A stretch of DNA of 64,000 nucleotides, taken from NCBI GenBank assembly GCA_032629725.1, contig JAFEVB010000032.1:682001-746000 (forward strand), written 5' to 3'. The notes below the pieces were generated by a model that had not been told where the DNA came from, searched no databases, and saw nothing but the letters and a program-made list of their open reading frames with translations. Made by a program: the position numbers and the translations under genes. Source of the DNA: Gremmenia infestans (taxonomy: Eukaryota; Ascomycota; Leotiomycetes; Helotiales; Hamatocanthoscyphaceae). Shown piece by piece: positions 46,518-59,624 of this stretch; the first letter of the stretch is position 1; each line of letters opens with the position of its first letter.

Positions 46518-49448
46518 TCACTTCGCAAAGCAGTCAAACATCAAGTCGTTGAGACTGAACGGCCGGTCGACTTCTGTGGTCTCGAAGTCAAGTTCCATGC
46601 TATCCCCGATTCCGTCCCAGAATGCGTCAAAATTAACCCCTCCCAAATCTTCTGGTAAGAATAGCATGCTCGAGTCGAACTCTTGTGTAACATTGTCGAT
46701 ACATTGATTTTGGTTGATGTTGGATTGTATATCAGCGCCGAGAGGAGTGGTGTGCTCATTTGGCACGAGTTGGTCTATTGAGGGCGAGAAGAAGCGGTTG
46801 TGCATGATGGGGTTTGAGAATTTGTTCTGTTGAGGAGATGTGTGAAGATTGCTAAAGTCCAGGTGGTTCGCAGGTAGGCTTTCGGAGCCCGAAGCTGATT
46901 TTGTAGGATTTTTTATTCCCTTTCTGTGCTCGAGTAGAGTATTTGATGCATCGCTTGGAATTTCGGCACAAACCTGAATGTCGTTACTTGCCCGAGGATG
47001 GCAGTTAGGTGATGACGAACCCCGTGGAGTAATCTCTAGGTGACATTTTAAAGACTTCAAGTTGTGAAGCATCACTTCCGGAGTGTCCCAAAGTTTCGTA
47101 TACGCTTGACACTGCATAAATAAAATATCAAATTTGGATTCCAGAAGCTCTTGGTTGCTGTCGATCGGACCAAACTTCTTGTAGACAAGTTGAGCAGCAG
47201 CGGCTACCCAGATAGTACTAGCTAGAAACGGCTTAATGAAGCGGATATGGTTGTCCGAGCAGGAGTTCGTGATGGCTAGGACATTATCAGCAGCTTCCAG
47301 ATAGTGAGCTAAGCCATTCATATCCGGAAGTTGTCCTTGACGTGTAGACTCCAGATTTTGTGAACCCCTTTGATCGTAGCTGCCGACACAAATACTTGTG
47401 GGGGCGCCATCCTTCCCGAATGCATACTGATTATATATCATAAATCTAGTTAATTGGCACATGAGGTAGATTTCATATATTGAGTTGTGCGTGCGTCTCA
47501 AATCTTGCCCAGTGGTAGGATCTTCCATCTTGAAATCCATAAACTCTCCATGCCACTGGAGCGACTCGGGCAAAGCACGCATGTAGCACCGCAAGGTGTG
47601 ATCAATGATTGTCAGACTCTCTTGGCTAAAACTAGCAGAGCCTATTTTTGAATTATCTCCACGACTCGTGAGGTTCGGCTGCCGGTGTACGACGGCTTCA
47701 GGGTTCGACAGAACCTGGGCATCTTTCATCAGTGAATTCACAACAACGAACCAAGCTTGAGCGCTTTCGTTGCCACTTTCCTGGAGCACCTTCCATCTGT
47801 TCGTCGGTTTGGTCTCTAGATGACAGCTTGATTGATAGCGGTGATTGAACCAGAAAGAGTCGTCGACGGGAAGGAACGTCTTGTTTTGCGCCCAATCTAT
47901 CCCGGTTGGCAATCGTCTGATTGTGCTGGCAAATACATCCATCTCCCAGATTGCCCACCATGATCTCCGTCGTTCCTCGTCGAAACACCATTTCATGATC
48001 TCGGTCTTCCCTACTGGGATACTCCTTTGTATGGCTCCAGAATCAACTAAATGTAGGTTCCTTTCATAGGATATTCGAACGCAAATGCCCAGATATCGCC
48101 ACGCTTTTCCACGTACACCCCCGGAGAGCTGGTAGAAAGTAGTCAATATAAGTGCCTGCAAGAGAGACAATGATGGCGTTTCGTCCCCGCACTCGTCCAA
48201 CGCATCTTCTATGAAGCCAAGCGCCAACGCATGAAATGTAGATGGCAATGGTATCTCCGGGCTGCGTTTGGTTAAATTTCGAAGTCCGTTATCCTGCCAT
48301 GGTGCTGATTGGAATCGTGCCGAGTAGGAGAACATTGACGCCATTAGTGCCTTGAGACACGTCGAGGATTTGAGGCCTCTAACCTTCGCGCCAAAAGATG
48401 GTTGATGAAACAGAGACGAGAACGTCATGTTATTGAAGTAGGAACTGATTCTGGGTTTCAGGTCAGTTTTGCTTCATTGATATGACAAAATATTGAATGG
48501 ATCCACCGGTATGCTTTCCGTTTCTGTAAAGCTGACTTACAGAATGCGGCTGGTTTCCATGGTTATACCCAAAGCAGTACATACTTCCGTTAAGGGGTTG
48601 CTCTTATCTGTAGCAGAACTAAACGTATTCGATGAGTCTTCAACATCGTTATCGGCTGGGGTGGTGATATTCGTTTCATGCGATGGATGTAGAATGTACG
48701 AAAGGGGTATTTTATCCACAGGAATCCTGGAATGCGTCTCACTGGTTTCTCTAAGATCTAATGATGGAGGTGTAGGAACCTGTGTAAAGCATTCATTACC
48801 CTTCTGAAAGGTTTTGTCTTCTCGATTGTACGCATTGCTGCTCCCAATGAGGTCGTGATCACCCGAGTGGCTGAGTTGGGGGGGTGCATATGAACGAGGA
48901 CCCGATTCTTCGTCGACAAGCTCAGTTTCCCCATTGCCGTTGTTGTCATTGTCATGGACGGCACGATTTTGACGCACCCGCCTCCGTTTTGATTGGATAG
49001 AGCCTGTTACGTACTCAGAAGAGATGAAGTACACTATAGAAAGAGCAACATACCAGTTTTAGGGCCCGATTTCAACCGCCCAGTGGGATATATACAATTC
49101 TGCCCGGCTTTCGCACAGACAGAGCATTTGGGAATTTTCCGGTCGCTGTTATGCCGTAAATAAGAACCCACGGTATGGTAAACACATCACGGTGCCAGGA
49201 GCCGGTACCATTTTGCTTTTCTTCTATGTTCCAGGGCATTAGTGTTGTAGCGGTTAAAGGGGCTTAGTGAAAGTATCGTCATGGTTTCGAGAAGAAGAAA
49301 AGGCAGAAAAAAAGAGAGGAAAGAGAGCACACCTGCGGCAGTACTCGCATGCTAAACTTGGATTGCCATCTATCTCGGCTCGGGCAATTCGGATGGAGTC
49401 ACCGGAGCGGCCGACTCTGTGTTGCTCGTGCTCTCTTGCACTGGTCAT
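46518..49448 (-). CDS. Zn2Cys6 transcription factor with fungal-specific regulatory domain
   Basis: Exons 49448-49333, 49223-49209, 49145-49054, 49003-48541 and 48450-46518 give 872 residues; an ATG at 49499 would add 17. The zinc cluster is assembled from three exons: ACEYCRR, then RKAKC, then DRKIPKCSVCAKAGQNCIYP, giving C-x2-C-x6-C-x6-C-x2-C-x6-C. The middle exon is only 15 bases. A basic linker (SKRRRVRQNR) follows, then a disordered stretch, then the fungal-specific domain (SLSLLQALILTTFYQLSGGV, RGKAWRYLGICVRISYERNL, WWAIWEMDVFASTIRRLPTG) and an acidic C-terminus that could activate transcription. It acts in the nucleus and may control the adjacent oxidoreductase genes. Confidence 0.85.
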
Positions 49449-49499
49449 GATTGTTATATCTGCAGGCGATACTGTGCTGTACTGTACTGTACTATGCAC

Positions 49500-52400
49500 T
49501 ATATAAAGTTAGAAGAAAGTGCCGAAGAAGTGAAAAGTCTCGCAGGAGGTTGTCAGAAATTAATGTACAGTATGGAATTTTTAACCCGGGGTTGATGCGG
49601 GGTTGACGCGGGGTAAACTAGCGCATCAGCACCCTTAGTAACTGCATTGTTTTTAATAATGTAATAAGTACGAATTGAAACCCGTCGTTTGAAAAATTGA
49701 TATATCATTAGTAGAGTAGTCACACGGAAATGGAAAGGCTATAATAAAAGGCGTGAAATTAACCCTTGATTGAGCATGCTTGCTAGCTATATCATCATAT
49801 AGGCTTTATATACTACTTTGACGCACTTCTATATATCACGAATAAAGTTTTACTTGCACTTAAAGACTATGTACTTACGATAAAACATTTCTAGGGCTTA
49901 AAATATTAAAACCTGCTCGACTTATGTTTTCAATGATAAGTACGCATTCATCGATGCCCAAGATAACCATTACTATATGGTCCACGTCCTTCTTTTTAAG
50001 AATATAAGGAGGAGCAAGCATTATGTGGTCTCCATTGACACCATCTGCTGTACCAGCTCTAGTATTAGCACAGTACAGCTGGGAGTCTCATGCCTAGGTG
50101 CTGTATGGTTTTGATCTACAGTGCAGTACTTGTCTGCAGTGCGGAGTAAAACTGCCCCACTATGTTTTAGTGGGTACTTCGTGGAGGTCCTCTACTTGCA
50201 CAACCAATAATGAGCTTACTCTTGGTTGTCTTTCTGCATTCAGCTACCCGGCATTGGTGTTGAACCCCAGATTCTCTCATGGGACCAGAAATCCTGTCGA
50301 GTAAGATTCCGCAACAAGGGCCTTAAAGACAAGCGCTGGAGTTCATCCGCTTATCCGTTCATCCGCCGAATCTTGTACGAAGTTTGACCGCACAACTCCG
50401 CATAAATCTTGCGCGGACATGGAAATAAGGGGGCGTGAGTATGGGGAGAGAAAGCTGCATTAGCATTGATCCCGTTAATTATATCAATAAACTCCATTTG
50501 TCTGCGTTTCCTGTGCAGGAGAGAATCCCTACAATTGGTTTTATTTATGTCTATAATTGTCACATCAAGCAGAGGGACGAGCGAAGTGAGGAGAACTTTT
50601 ATATCTAGCAGATACAGCTTCTAGCTAGCGCTTCTCAGTTAGGCTAACGAACGCGCTAGTAATCCTTTTTGGAAACCTTCAAATCCTTATATGTAACTCG
50701 GCATCCTCTTTGAAAACGGATATGCATCATGATAAAGGACATTTTTGTTTTGACCTGAACTTCGAGGGCTATGGAATAGGTCGGAATGTCCACGGGTAGG
50801 TAAAAATAGTTCGGCTCCCGTCCATGAGACATTCTGGAATTCGGTCAAGCAAAACGTGCCGAGATTATTATGCATGTGCATATATCATTAGCTGGCATTG
50901 CTGTCTTCGGTATCCCCATATAAACAAGGTAATTACTACTAACAAGGTCACTTGAGTCAACTAGCCTAACAAAAGGGGAAAAAGGAGACTACAACGTTGC
51001 AAAGATTGCATCTTGATTTCGCCTTGTGCATAAGTTCTCAAGTATTCACTTTTCGTGGTAGTAATTGCAAAGGCTTACACGAGAACCGTAAGGGTGGCGA
51101 GGCTGACGAGGCTGCTGGCGCGACGAAATGAGGCGATACAAGCCACACCTGTGTATTGCGTGAAAAGACTATTCACATATTCCTTTAAATACTACGCCTT
51201 GATATATTTCTTACAGACTTACATCATATAGAAAAGTCTCCTCTTTACTTGTAGCGCTTAAGAAACCGGACCCAAGTTTTCCTTCCTACTCTCCACCTAA
51301 TTAGGCGCTAAACTTCATCCATCAATATATATTCATTTCATATTTCGAACATATGAAACACCTCGTAACAAGGTGGGTTGATCAATGATAATTCTTGTCT
51401 CTTCCAGTCTCTCTCTCTCCCTTGCAATTGTCAAGACGCAGAAAAGTGCACACGTCGAGGCAGCTCTCAGGGGAAGAAAACGTACCACAGCCCCCCTGAG
51501 AGAACTTCTGAGATCGATACCCTATCTTACTGCTATCATTATTTTGAGACCCCCTTCCTACTGCATCTGAAATATCAAGTTTTCTCTTTGTTTTCGTCCT
51601 CTTAGATGGGAAATGATCATTTGAAGGACATTAGCATAGATATGACGAACCGAAGGCGAAGTAAACGAAAATGGGTTCATCGTGTGCCAGAGTTCTACTG
51701 AGATGATCCGTTCGCTCTACGAGGGCCGTCTTGGAGTAAAATGTTCATTCTGTCTCAGCAAGCATAAAACCCCACCTCTTCTCTCTATACATCCTGTTGA
51801 TTTATATTATGCAATATATCGCACATTAAAAGCATGCCTAGGAGAACTAGAATAGTAAAAAGTCGAAACCCGCGGCCGCGGCTTTGTCTTAAGTTACTCC
51901 GTCTACAAGGAAAAGAGAAGGCAGCAGGCGCGAGCATTAAGATCAATGATGAGTAAACCCCTCCGTGCAGTAATAACCTTGCATATATGCATGTCTATCA
52001 ATCTAAAGAAGTTTTCAGATCGGGCTCAAAACCCATTTTCAGTTCCTTTTTGAGAGCCTGCCTGGGAAGACACACACTAATGGCTCGACTTAGAACATAG
52101 CTGCGGTCTCCTTTTGAAATTTATTTATTAGCTTACTAGAGTATCATAAGTCCCTTTAGGTCATGCCTAATTATATGCTTAGATTTGAGGGGAAGAAACC
52201 TTACGGCTGAGCAATTGATTCTTATAAATTCGGCGGCTACGGCTAGCGCGCTCTCAAATACTCGAATAAATGACTAGGAAGTGAAGTTGTTTCCAGAAGT
52301 GACGATTTGCAAGAGAAAGAGCCCCGCTAATACAAATCTCAAAATAAATAAGGAGACACCTCAGCGAACTCAGCAAGCCAAATGACGGAGTATTTAAAAC

Positions 52401-54157
52401 CTCCTTAACTGAAATTTCGGGTTCCACCAAGCAGGCCCAACAACAGCAACATGGTTGTTTGTGCTGGAAACCCCTTTCTACTCAAGGATAGAAGGATGGA
52501 GCCCAAGATCACCCCAGACTTGAGATCAATAGGAAAATCTTGGTTTAGACGATGAACTCTAAACTTGTGAAGTGTTAAATGAACGACTTTTTCAGTTGAC
52601 TGAATACCAATTTTGACAGCAACTACTAGACAGCGTCCTTGAAAAGACCATGCAATGACTTCAGTATTTGACCTCCGCAGCACAGCTACATTACTTTCTG
52701 CTATTTCGAAGCCTTGCGAGGCCATTCTCAGACCATGCTTCCACAGCAAGTGAAAAGATGGTGTGACGTTTCATATATGTTGAGTATAAACCTAGGAGCC
52801 AAATTTTAAGCTCTATCCCGAATCTGCTTTGATCCTTACCATGTGACTGCTGCTTAGCAAGCCCCATATGCGCACTTCCTTCTAGGGATAGAGGTAAATA
52901 TATTGATGTTCAATGGAATGACAAATCTTCATCATGCAATAAACAAGTATAACGGCAACTACTATCATTTTCTACACCACGAGGGACAGGTTCTGGATTA
53001 CCGTAACCTACTATCCCCCTTCAACTCAAGAACAGAGGAAAGTAGAAATTTTACATTTCGCCACCAATATTCATACTATGAAAAACGGCACCAAGTGAAT
53101 ACATAAGCGACAAACGACAAAAACAAATCCTTGACAGCAACCATCCTCTACATGAATGGTTCACCGCGCAGTGTTTTTCATCCAACAGATGACATGTATT
53201 TATGCAGGCGTATCAAAGCGTCCTGTAGCAAGCTATCTGGCATCTGTCGGTCCGTGAGAGCGAGACTTGGTAACATGAAGAAAATGTCCATCATATCCTC
53301 GAATTTAGGTAACCTATTCCTCCTTGATATCATACGTTTGTTTTATGGATATTCCAAAACGACCGAAACATGTCTAAGAAAAGTGAAACACCTTAAGTAC
53401 ATCTGCAATGCGCACGCTAATTCACTCGACCACTTAATTTTTTATTTATAAAAGAGCCAGCTGACTACACAATCCTCTAAACATGATAATAATTGCAAGC
53501 ATCAAGACACAGGCTCAAGATCCTACCGAATGATTGACGTGCGCGACGCCGCAGAACCAACTCTTTACACCAAGCCCAAGCTCTATCAAAAGTGAACGAA
53601 TGGACGAGTAGACGAATGAAAGTTTAACAGATGACTGGAAAGGATTCCTTGACAGCAAAATTGGACTGAGTATATGAATCAAGAAATATTGAATTCGAAA
53701 CTCGATCTTCCCTTGGTAGAAGTAGCATGCCAGAATTGAAACTCGGAGTGTGGTACGTAGGTAGATCGCGAAAGGCACACAGAACAGGGAGTAGAGGTAT
53801 CAAAAACATCTTGCTTCGCATCTAGCGCGAGAAGAGAGGCAGTATCAGTATGCCTTATATGTTGAATGAATGGTGAAGTTTGCCTTTGACTCAAGTTACT
53901 TGGAAATGCGGGCGAATTACAAGAGAAGCACTGTCATCTCAATTCATCAATTATGCGAACAAAACTGCTACTAGGACTCCGCTCGGGGGTGAAGACGCAT
54001 GATAATGCTCGAGGCAGAAATGCCCTCCGCTGGATGATTTCCATATTCTTCCTTCTTTAAGTTAGTTTAGATGCATCCCGCTTGACCTGGTATCCAAAGC
54101 CGTTATAACGCCAGAGCTATGCCTGCTGTCAACTTTCGTTCATTCGTTTCCTTGTCA
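49500..54157. other. 4.7-kb region without a supportable gene
   Basis: Only short frames occur. The longest, minus strand 52405-52749 (114 codons), shows no domain or splice partners. Base composition is AT-leaning but lacks the heavy TA excess of the RIP block at 600-7740. Non-coding RNA or a very diverged gene cannot be excluded by eye. Confidence 0.5.
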
Positions 54158-56847
54158 TCACCATCCATCACCCCACCCCTCGTCATCCCCAGTCTCCTTC
54201 GGCTTCGTATCAATCGTCTTGGCTACTACCGGCTTCGGCTTCACACTGGCCGCAGTAGCAGCAGCCTTCTTCGCCCCCGCACCCCCAACACCGCCCGTAC
54301 TCTGTATCCTAGTACTCGTCACCGGTCTTCCATTCGCAGGTTTAGCAAGTCCTTTGGGTAGTGGTTTCGACCCTGGCTTCTTTTGACTCTGCGCAGCCAG
54401 CCAGCCCGCGAAATCAGGCTCACCGTTATCATCAAATGGATTGGACGCAGAAGGTGTATGAGTTTGTTTCGGTGTTTCGGAAGGGGCGTCAAAGAAAGAT
54501 TCTTCTTCCATATCGCCCCACGCGTCATCCACTTCTTCTTCGGAAGGGTTGCGGTCTTGGAAGTAGTCATTCGTGTTGGAGGATGTGGAGGTACGTGTTG
54601 AGGTTGCGGGGGGTGAGGCAACGGCTTGTCGGTGGAGGGTTGATGCTGACGCTGTTATTGGGGCTGCGCGTCGGATTTCGCTAGTCGCGGGAACGGAGCT
54701 GGGTCGTGGTGCGATGGGTGTGGTGGTGCCGTTGGATTGCATTTCGCCGGCTGTGGAGGAGACTTTGTTTGTGAATGAAGAAATGGCCCAACCGGTCCAT
54801 GAGGCTGCTTCGCTTGAGTTTGGTTGTGGCGTGCTCATCCGAGGTGCGGATGCGTTTGATGCGTCTACTGCAGTAGGGGGTGGTAAAACAGTGTCGGCCA
54901 TTGCAGAGGCGTGCTTCCGAATTTTTTGAAGGAAGACATCCATGGTCTTGTTGGCTTGATCGCGGACGAGCTTTTCCTTGTCGACTAGGCAGGGACATAT
55001 AGCGGGTAATATTCGATTCGCACAATCATCTTCGCTGAACGAATCGGCCGTGGCGCCCAGTGCCAGCAGAGCAGCGTTTCGCGCGTGGACGAACGGATCA
55101 CGAAGTGACCGAGTGAAAGCTGCGATCAACACCTTTGCTCGGTTGCCAACTCCTAGATTTTTCGAGATCTTGCCTAAGCATATTGTTGTATTTGTACGAA
55201 TTCCCGGTTGCTCATCATTCGAAGTCTTCGCAAGATACTTCAATAGCTCTCCGTTGATGGTTCGATCCGATAGCTTCCCAATGATTGTCAAGACAGCCTT
55301 AACGGTCTGTTCCCGAACTACGGGTGCAACATCGGTAAATCCAGTAACCTGTTTTTCGAGTCAGAAGTAATACTAGGACAGAAGAAAGTGACATTTACCA
55401 TTTGAGGGAAAACCTTGTCGTTCACCACCTTTTGGGGTAGTCTGTCTATCATCACAGGTAAATTATCCAATAGACAAACTCGTATGGCTCGATCTGGGCT
55501 GCCGAATAGTCGTATAACTGCAGGTGTGATCTTCCCTTCGAATTCATCGTCGCTAAGCTTCTTGCTGATCTTCATAACCACACTGAAGACTTTTGGGCCG
55601 CCTCCACCAAATTCCACAGATTTGAGTAATTCAGGGAGAATCTTCATCTTGAAGTAGTCCTCTGGGAAGTCATCTGATAGTTGGTCCAGATCACTATCAC
55701 ATGTCAGTAATACGAGAGCCCGAGACCGGAACGATAACTCACGTTAAGAACTCTTCTCGTTCCTCCTCATTCTTCATGCCAAGATTATCCACGCTGTCCG
55801 TCAATTTGATGAGTGGTGTCTGGAAGAAGCCTCCATTTCGCTGTCCTTGATCCAGAAAATCCCCAACACTGACTCTTGCTTTAGGATTGCTATTGACCAG
55901 TCGTCTGTAACTCGAATGCATTGTTGGTGGAATGTTTTTAGTCTGGCCAGCTTGATCGCCCCCTATGAAATCGCCATTAAAGACTTCGAATACCAGAGTG
56001 CCAAAATTGTAGGCGTCTACCGCATGGAGAGGATGTCGTTTAATGGCGTCCCAGCCAGACTTTGCCAGCTCAGGGGGTGTATATCGACCAGCATCGGGAA
56101 CAAGGCTTCCATAATTCTTCAACGAGTTAAAATTCTGCTTGGATTCGCTGCGGAGTGTATGCATACGTATATTATTGCATCATCATCCTTCATGTTGCTC
56201 AAGACCTCGAATCCGCCAACTTTCCACTCCCCGCTCTCGCCTGTGTATAAGGATCCGACTCGTAGGGCGCCATGGACCGATGAAGCTTCGTCATTAATAA
56301 ATTTAATCGATTTCTGCAAAGTATAGAGTTAGCTGGCGCCGCAGATCTTTGCACAACCCCAACCTACTGCTACACCAAATAGCCCCCATTTCAAAGTCTC
56401 TGTGCTCATGCTCTTGCGCTTGATATGCCACTTCAAGGGAACGACCCTTTCCGTAGCAATGTATATGTATGATTCTGTCTATTCGCAGGTTGTTAAACTG
56501 TATTGGCTATAGCGTTTCTCGAGTGTCCTACCTCCACTGTATCAAAGACCTTGATGACCCCCGGCTGCCTCAAGGTTCGTAGTTTCCTGACAGCATTCTT
56601 TGCCATTGGCAGACGGTTCTTATTCGCGGTAACATCGAAGGAGAATATACTACAGTTCGACCCATCCTCCTGTAGTAAACTGTTAGAGGCCAAGCATACA
56701 AACTTGGGAAGGTTGCTACCATACGCGCTTGGTTCCATTGTACAAAGTCCAGATACTGGTGTCTATATCGACTCGGTCGCCAAAGGTATAGGGAAACGGA
56801 GGTCCTTTTGAGATGGCCGAGGCTACAGCTGACTTGAAAAACTCCAT
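54158..56847 (-). CDS. CEX1: SCY1-like pseudokinase with HEAT repeats (Cex1/SCYL1)
   Basis: Exons 56847-56725, 56669-56532, 56478-56368, 56313-56167, 56134-55743, 55693-55399 and 55348-54158 give 798 residues. The start MEFFKSAVASAISKGPPFPY is typical. The kinase-like domain (DGSNCSIFSFDVT, IYIATERVVPLKW, YTPPELAKSGWDA) lacks the catalytic HRD and DFG motifs, as expected for this family. HEAT repeats follow (LLPELLKSVEFGGG-like and NEEQPGIRTNTTICLGKI-like stretches). The low-complexity tail ends DDEGWGDGW with repeated acidic-tryptophan motifs. Cex1 collects tRNA at the nuclear pore; animal SCYL1 works in COPI trafficking. It diverges from the PHD-finger gene. Confidence 0.9.
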
Positions 56848-57343
56848 TTGAAGGGAAAAAGGAAAGCAGGAAGTTTAGATCCGCAGAACTATTTGGCAGA
56901 TGGAGGGGTGTTCTTTTGGAAGTTGCGGCTGTGATTTGCGATATGTAGCGTTATCGATGGCCCTATTATAGGGGTAGCCTCACCTCAGTCCCGCCCCGCT
57001 ATTGTAGCTCCCTCTCCCGCATTGTTATATCTCTCTGCTCGTTGTGAACCTCGAAGACTGTAAGCAAACAAGATTCATCCGGATCCAATTCGATATGAAC
57101 GATAATTGAATTGATACGCGTAATATTAAAGGGATATTTAGATATTGTTAAGATCAACGGCAGAGAGAAACCAGGTTCTTTAGCAAGCCTAGCTTCCTCT
57201 TGAGCGTAAGTAATCTTCCCCTAGTCGCGTGACTGTCTACTTGTTACTCATTACGATTCAAAGTGTCTTCTGATTACGGAATCGATTTGTTATTCACTCG
57301 TTTGTACTCTTTTTGCGGACGAGTTCATGTTCCTGGATAAGCA
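56848..57343. promoter_or_regulatory. Divergent promoter between CEX1 and the PHD-finger gene
   Basis: About 500 bp between divergent start codons, with a pyrimidine-rich stretch (CTCCCTCTCCCGC near 57010). No gene. Confidence 0.5.
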
Positions 57344-59113
57344 ATGGATTCGACAACTTCTCGACCTTGTTCAGCCGGCAACCCGTCTTCTTCAAATACT
57401 GGTAGAACATCAATGGGAGGAGTATCAGATGCGGTCAACCCCTTCGCAAAGGTATGCATCTTCATCTCTCCAAGTTATACGTCTATGATGAAACAATCTG
57501 GTAAAAGGTCCGACTGCTTCAAAGCTTTTGATGGTTTTGGTCCCCATGCCTCTACTGTTGATGCCGAGATGCGAAGCCGCTTAAGTGCAGGTTGACGACT
57601 AAAATAAACTGAAAAGACCTGAGACATAATTTTCCTCGGGATATCTGGTTTAAAATGGGCAGAACCTATTACTAATATGTGAATAGAGACACAGCTTGGA
57701 AGATTTCAATGACTCCAGCTCTATTACCACCAGATCTTCCTCTACGGGTAGCCGGAGCAAGTCACGTCCTTGTCATGTTTGCAAAGAATGGGGCTCGAAA
57801 TCCAAACCCTTAATTCAATGCTCTAGATGTAGCGAAAAATGGCACCCATGCTGCCATAAGCCGGAGATCCTTGATACGAAGTACGTCTACCTCGCTGTGT
57901 TCTCTCTAAGTCACCTTGCTTACAGATTATTAGGGCTGCAGACTTTATGTGCCAGCGTTGTCAAAAAAAGGAAACGAATCATTCCTCAGCCTCACCAGCG
58001 CCTAGCTTCGCGCCCCAAGAACCTCGCCGTTGCGAGGGCCCGAACTGCAGAAATCAACCTCTACTAGAACCCATTGGAGGGAAGGTTTTATGCAAGTATC
58101 ACGTCATAGAGCAAAGACATAATCAACAGAAGCAGGTGCCAGCGGTGACGATGGCCGCGCCTATAAAGAAACCTTTTCACAAAGATAAGCTATATAACAT
58201 CAAGCCGGAAGACAGGCATCTGCTAAAGCGCAAACGGACATCGAGTATCAATCAAAGGGAGTCTTTTGTACCAATGGTAGCCAGAAAAGAAGGCAGCAGC
58301 AGCAGCAGGGCAGGTAATCGCAGGCTCGCAACACGTACTGCAACTCTATCGGATGATGATGAGATGCCAGATCTTGAGCCTTTAGAAGACCATATTGAAA
58401 GAGCGAATCAGGAGTCATCTGCTCCGAACGACAATCCTTCTGCCGAAGGTCTACCTACACTATCTACACCTAACTTATCTACACCTCCACTGCTTACACC
58501 ACCATCGCCTACACAGCCTACACTACCCAAACTACCTAAACTACCCACAGTACCCCCAATTCTAAACGGCAAGGAAAAGGAGCCAGAAACCAACACCTCT
58601 GCCGACAGCCTATTCGAAATTTCAATCCCAGCCCCACACCCCAACTCCATCGCAGCGCGGAAGCGCGCTGAAGACTTCGACACCACCGACCTCGACTTCT
58701 GGATGGCAAAGCAGTCCGCGCCCCAACCCGAGGACGAGCCCACCGAAAAACAGCTCCTCGAATCCCAAATCTGGGGCCACATTGACCCGCGCGTCGTCTG
58801 GCCCCAAGAATACTCCGAAAGATGGTACACGGCTAAGCGCGCCGAGATCAACGCCCGTCCATCCCGCAAACAGCGATTCGGCAAGGTGCGTCCCCAGCTA
58901 GACGAAAGGCACTTAAGCGAGCACCAGCTGAGTGAGCTGGAGCGTTTTGCGGACGAGTTTGGCGGGATTAAGTTTTCGGAGGATTTTAGACCCGCAATTG
59001 GGGAGGGGGGTAGTCTGGTTATGGTTGAGCAGAATGATACTCTTGAGCGGGTGACGGGGGAGGTAAGGTGTAAGAAGAAGAAGGATTTGAAGATTTATCG
59101 GGTGGGTAATTAG
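57344..59113 (+). CDS. PHD-finger protein (chromatin reader), unnamed
   Basis: Exons 57344-57451, 57687-57880 and 57934-59113 give 493 residues. The PHD finger is split over exons 2 and 3: CHVCKEWGSKSKPLIQCSRC, then WHPCCHKPEILDT, then FMCQRC, matching C-x2-C...C-x2-C...H-x2-C...C-x2-C. A second Cys/His patch follows (CEGPNCRNQ and LCKYH), then a long disordered part rich in Ser, Thr and Pro, with LSTPxLxTPP-like repeats. The C-terminal block (LESQIWGHIDPRVVWPQEYS) is charged and looks conserved. PHD fingers read histone H3 tails. The first intron (235 bp) is long for this window and includes a frame (57508-57590) that might be a missed exon, so the N-terminus is the least certain part. Confidence 0.78.
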
Positions 59114-59624
59114 CGGAAGGCTGGGTGGGGAGAGGGCCGCTGATGGTCGGAGGCTCTGTGATGATGGGATGGTCCTTTGCCTTATTGCTCCAGGATACCC
59201 AAGCCAAGCTACATTCACGATGTATGCTAAAACCATTCCGCTTCCCCTAAAATAAAAGGAAATGAAAAGATTGACTGACTGATTGCCCGAGTGAAGAAAA
59301 TTCTATCTATGGATAAGGTAGGTAAGAGTAAAGAGAGGGCTTTATCTGTACTTACCTACTTAAAGTACCTATGAACATGCATATGCCTGCCTCCTATCCT
59401 TCATTCCAACCCCCCTTTTTTTTAGTAAGTAATTGAAATCCCAAATCTAATTTCTCTTTCATAGAACCAGGATTAGGATTAAGTTTATGTTTTATATGTA
59501 TTGTATTATGGATATCCCAGATCAACTCAATATATACAACCAGAACCCTCAGTAATTAATTACAAACCGTTAAACGCCATGCTATGTCTGTGATCAGCCA
59601 GCTATAAATTAACCAATCAGTCAA
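59114..59624. other. Intergenic, convergent 3' flanks
   Basis: About 500 bp between two convergent genes. Poly(A) regions of both are likely here. No gene seen. Confidence 0.5.

Noticed and set aside
52405..52749. Minus-strand ORF of 114 codons
   Set aside because: No signal peptide pattern, domain, splice partner or promoter feature; length is within chance for this stretch.
58408..58884. Minus-strand ORF of 158 codons over the PHD gene
   Set aside because: Antisense to the repetitive Ser/Thr/Pro codons of the PHD protein; Gly/Val/Ser-rich without motifs.
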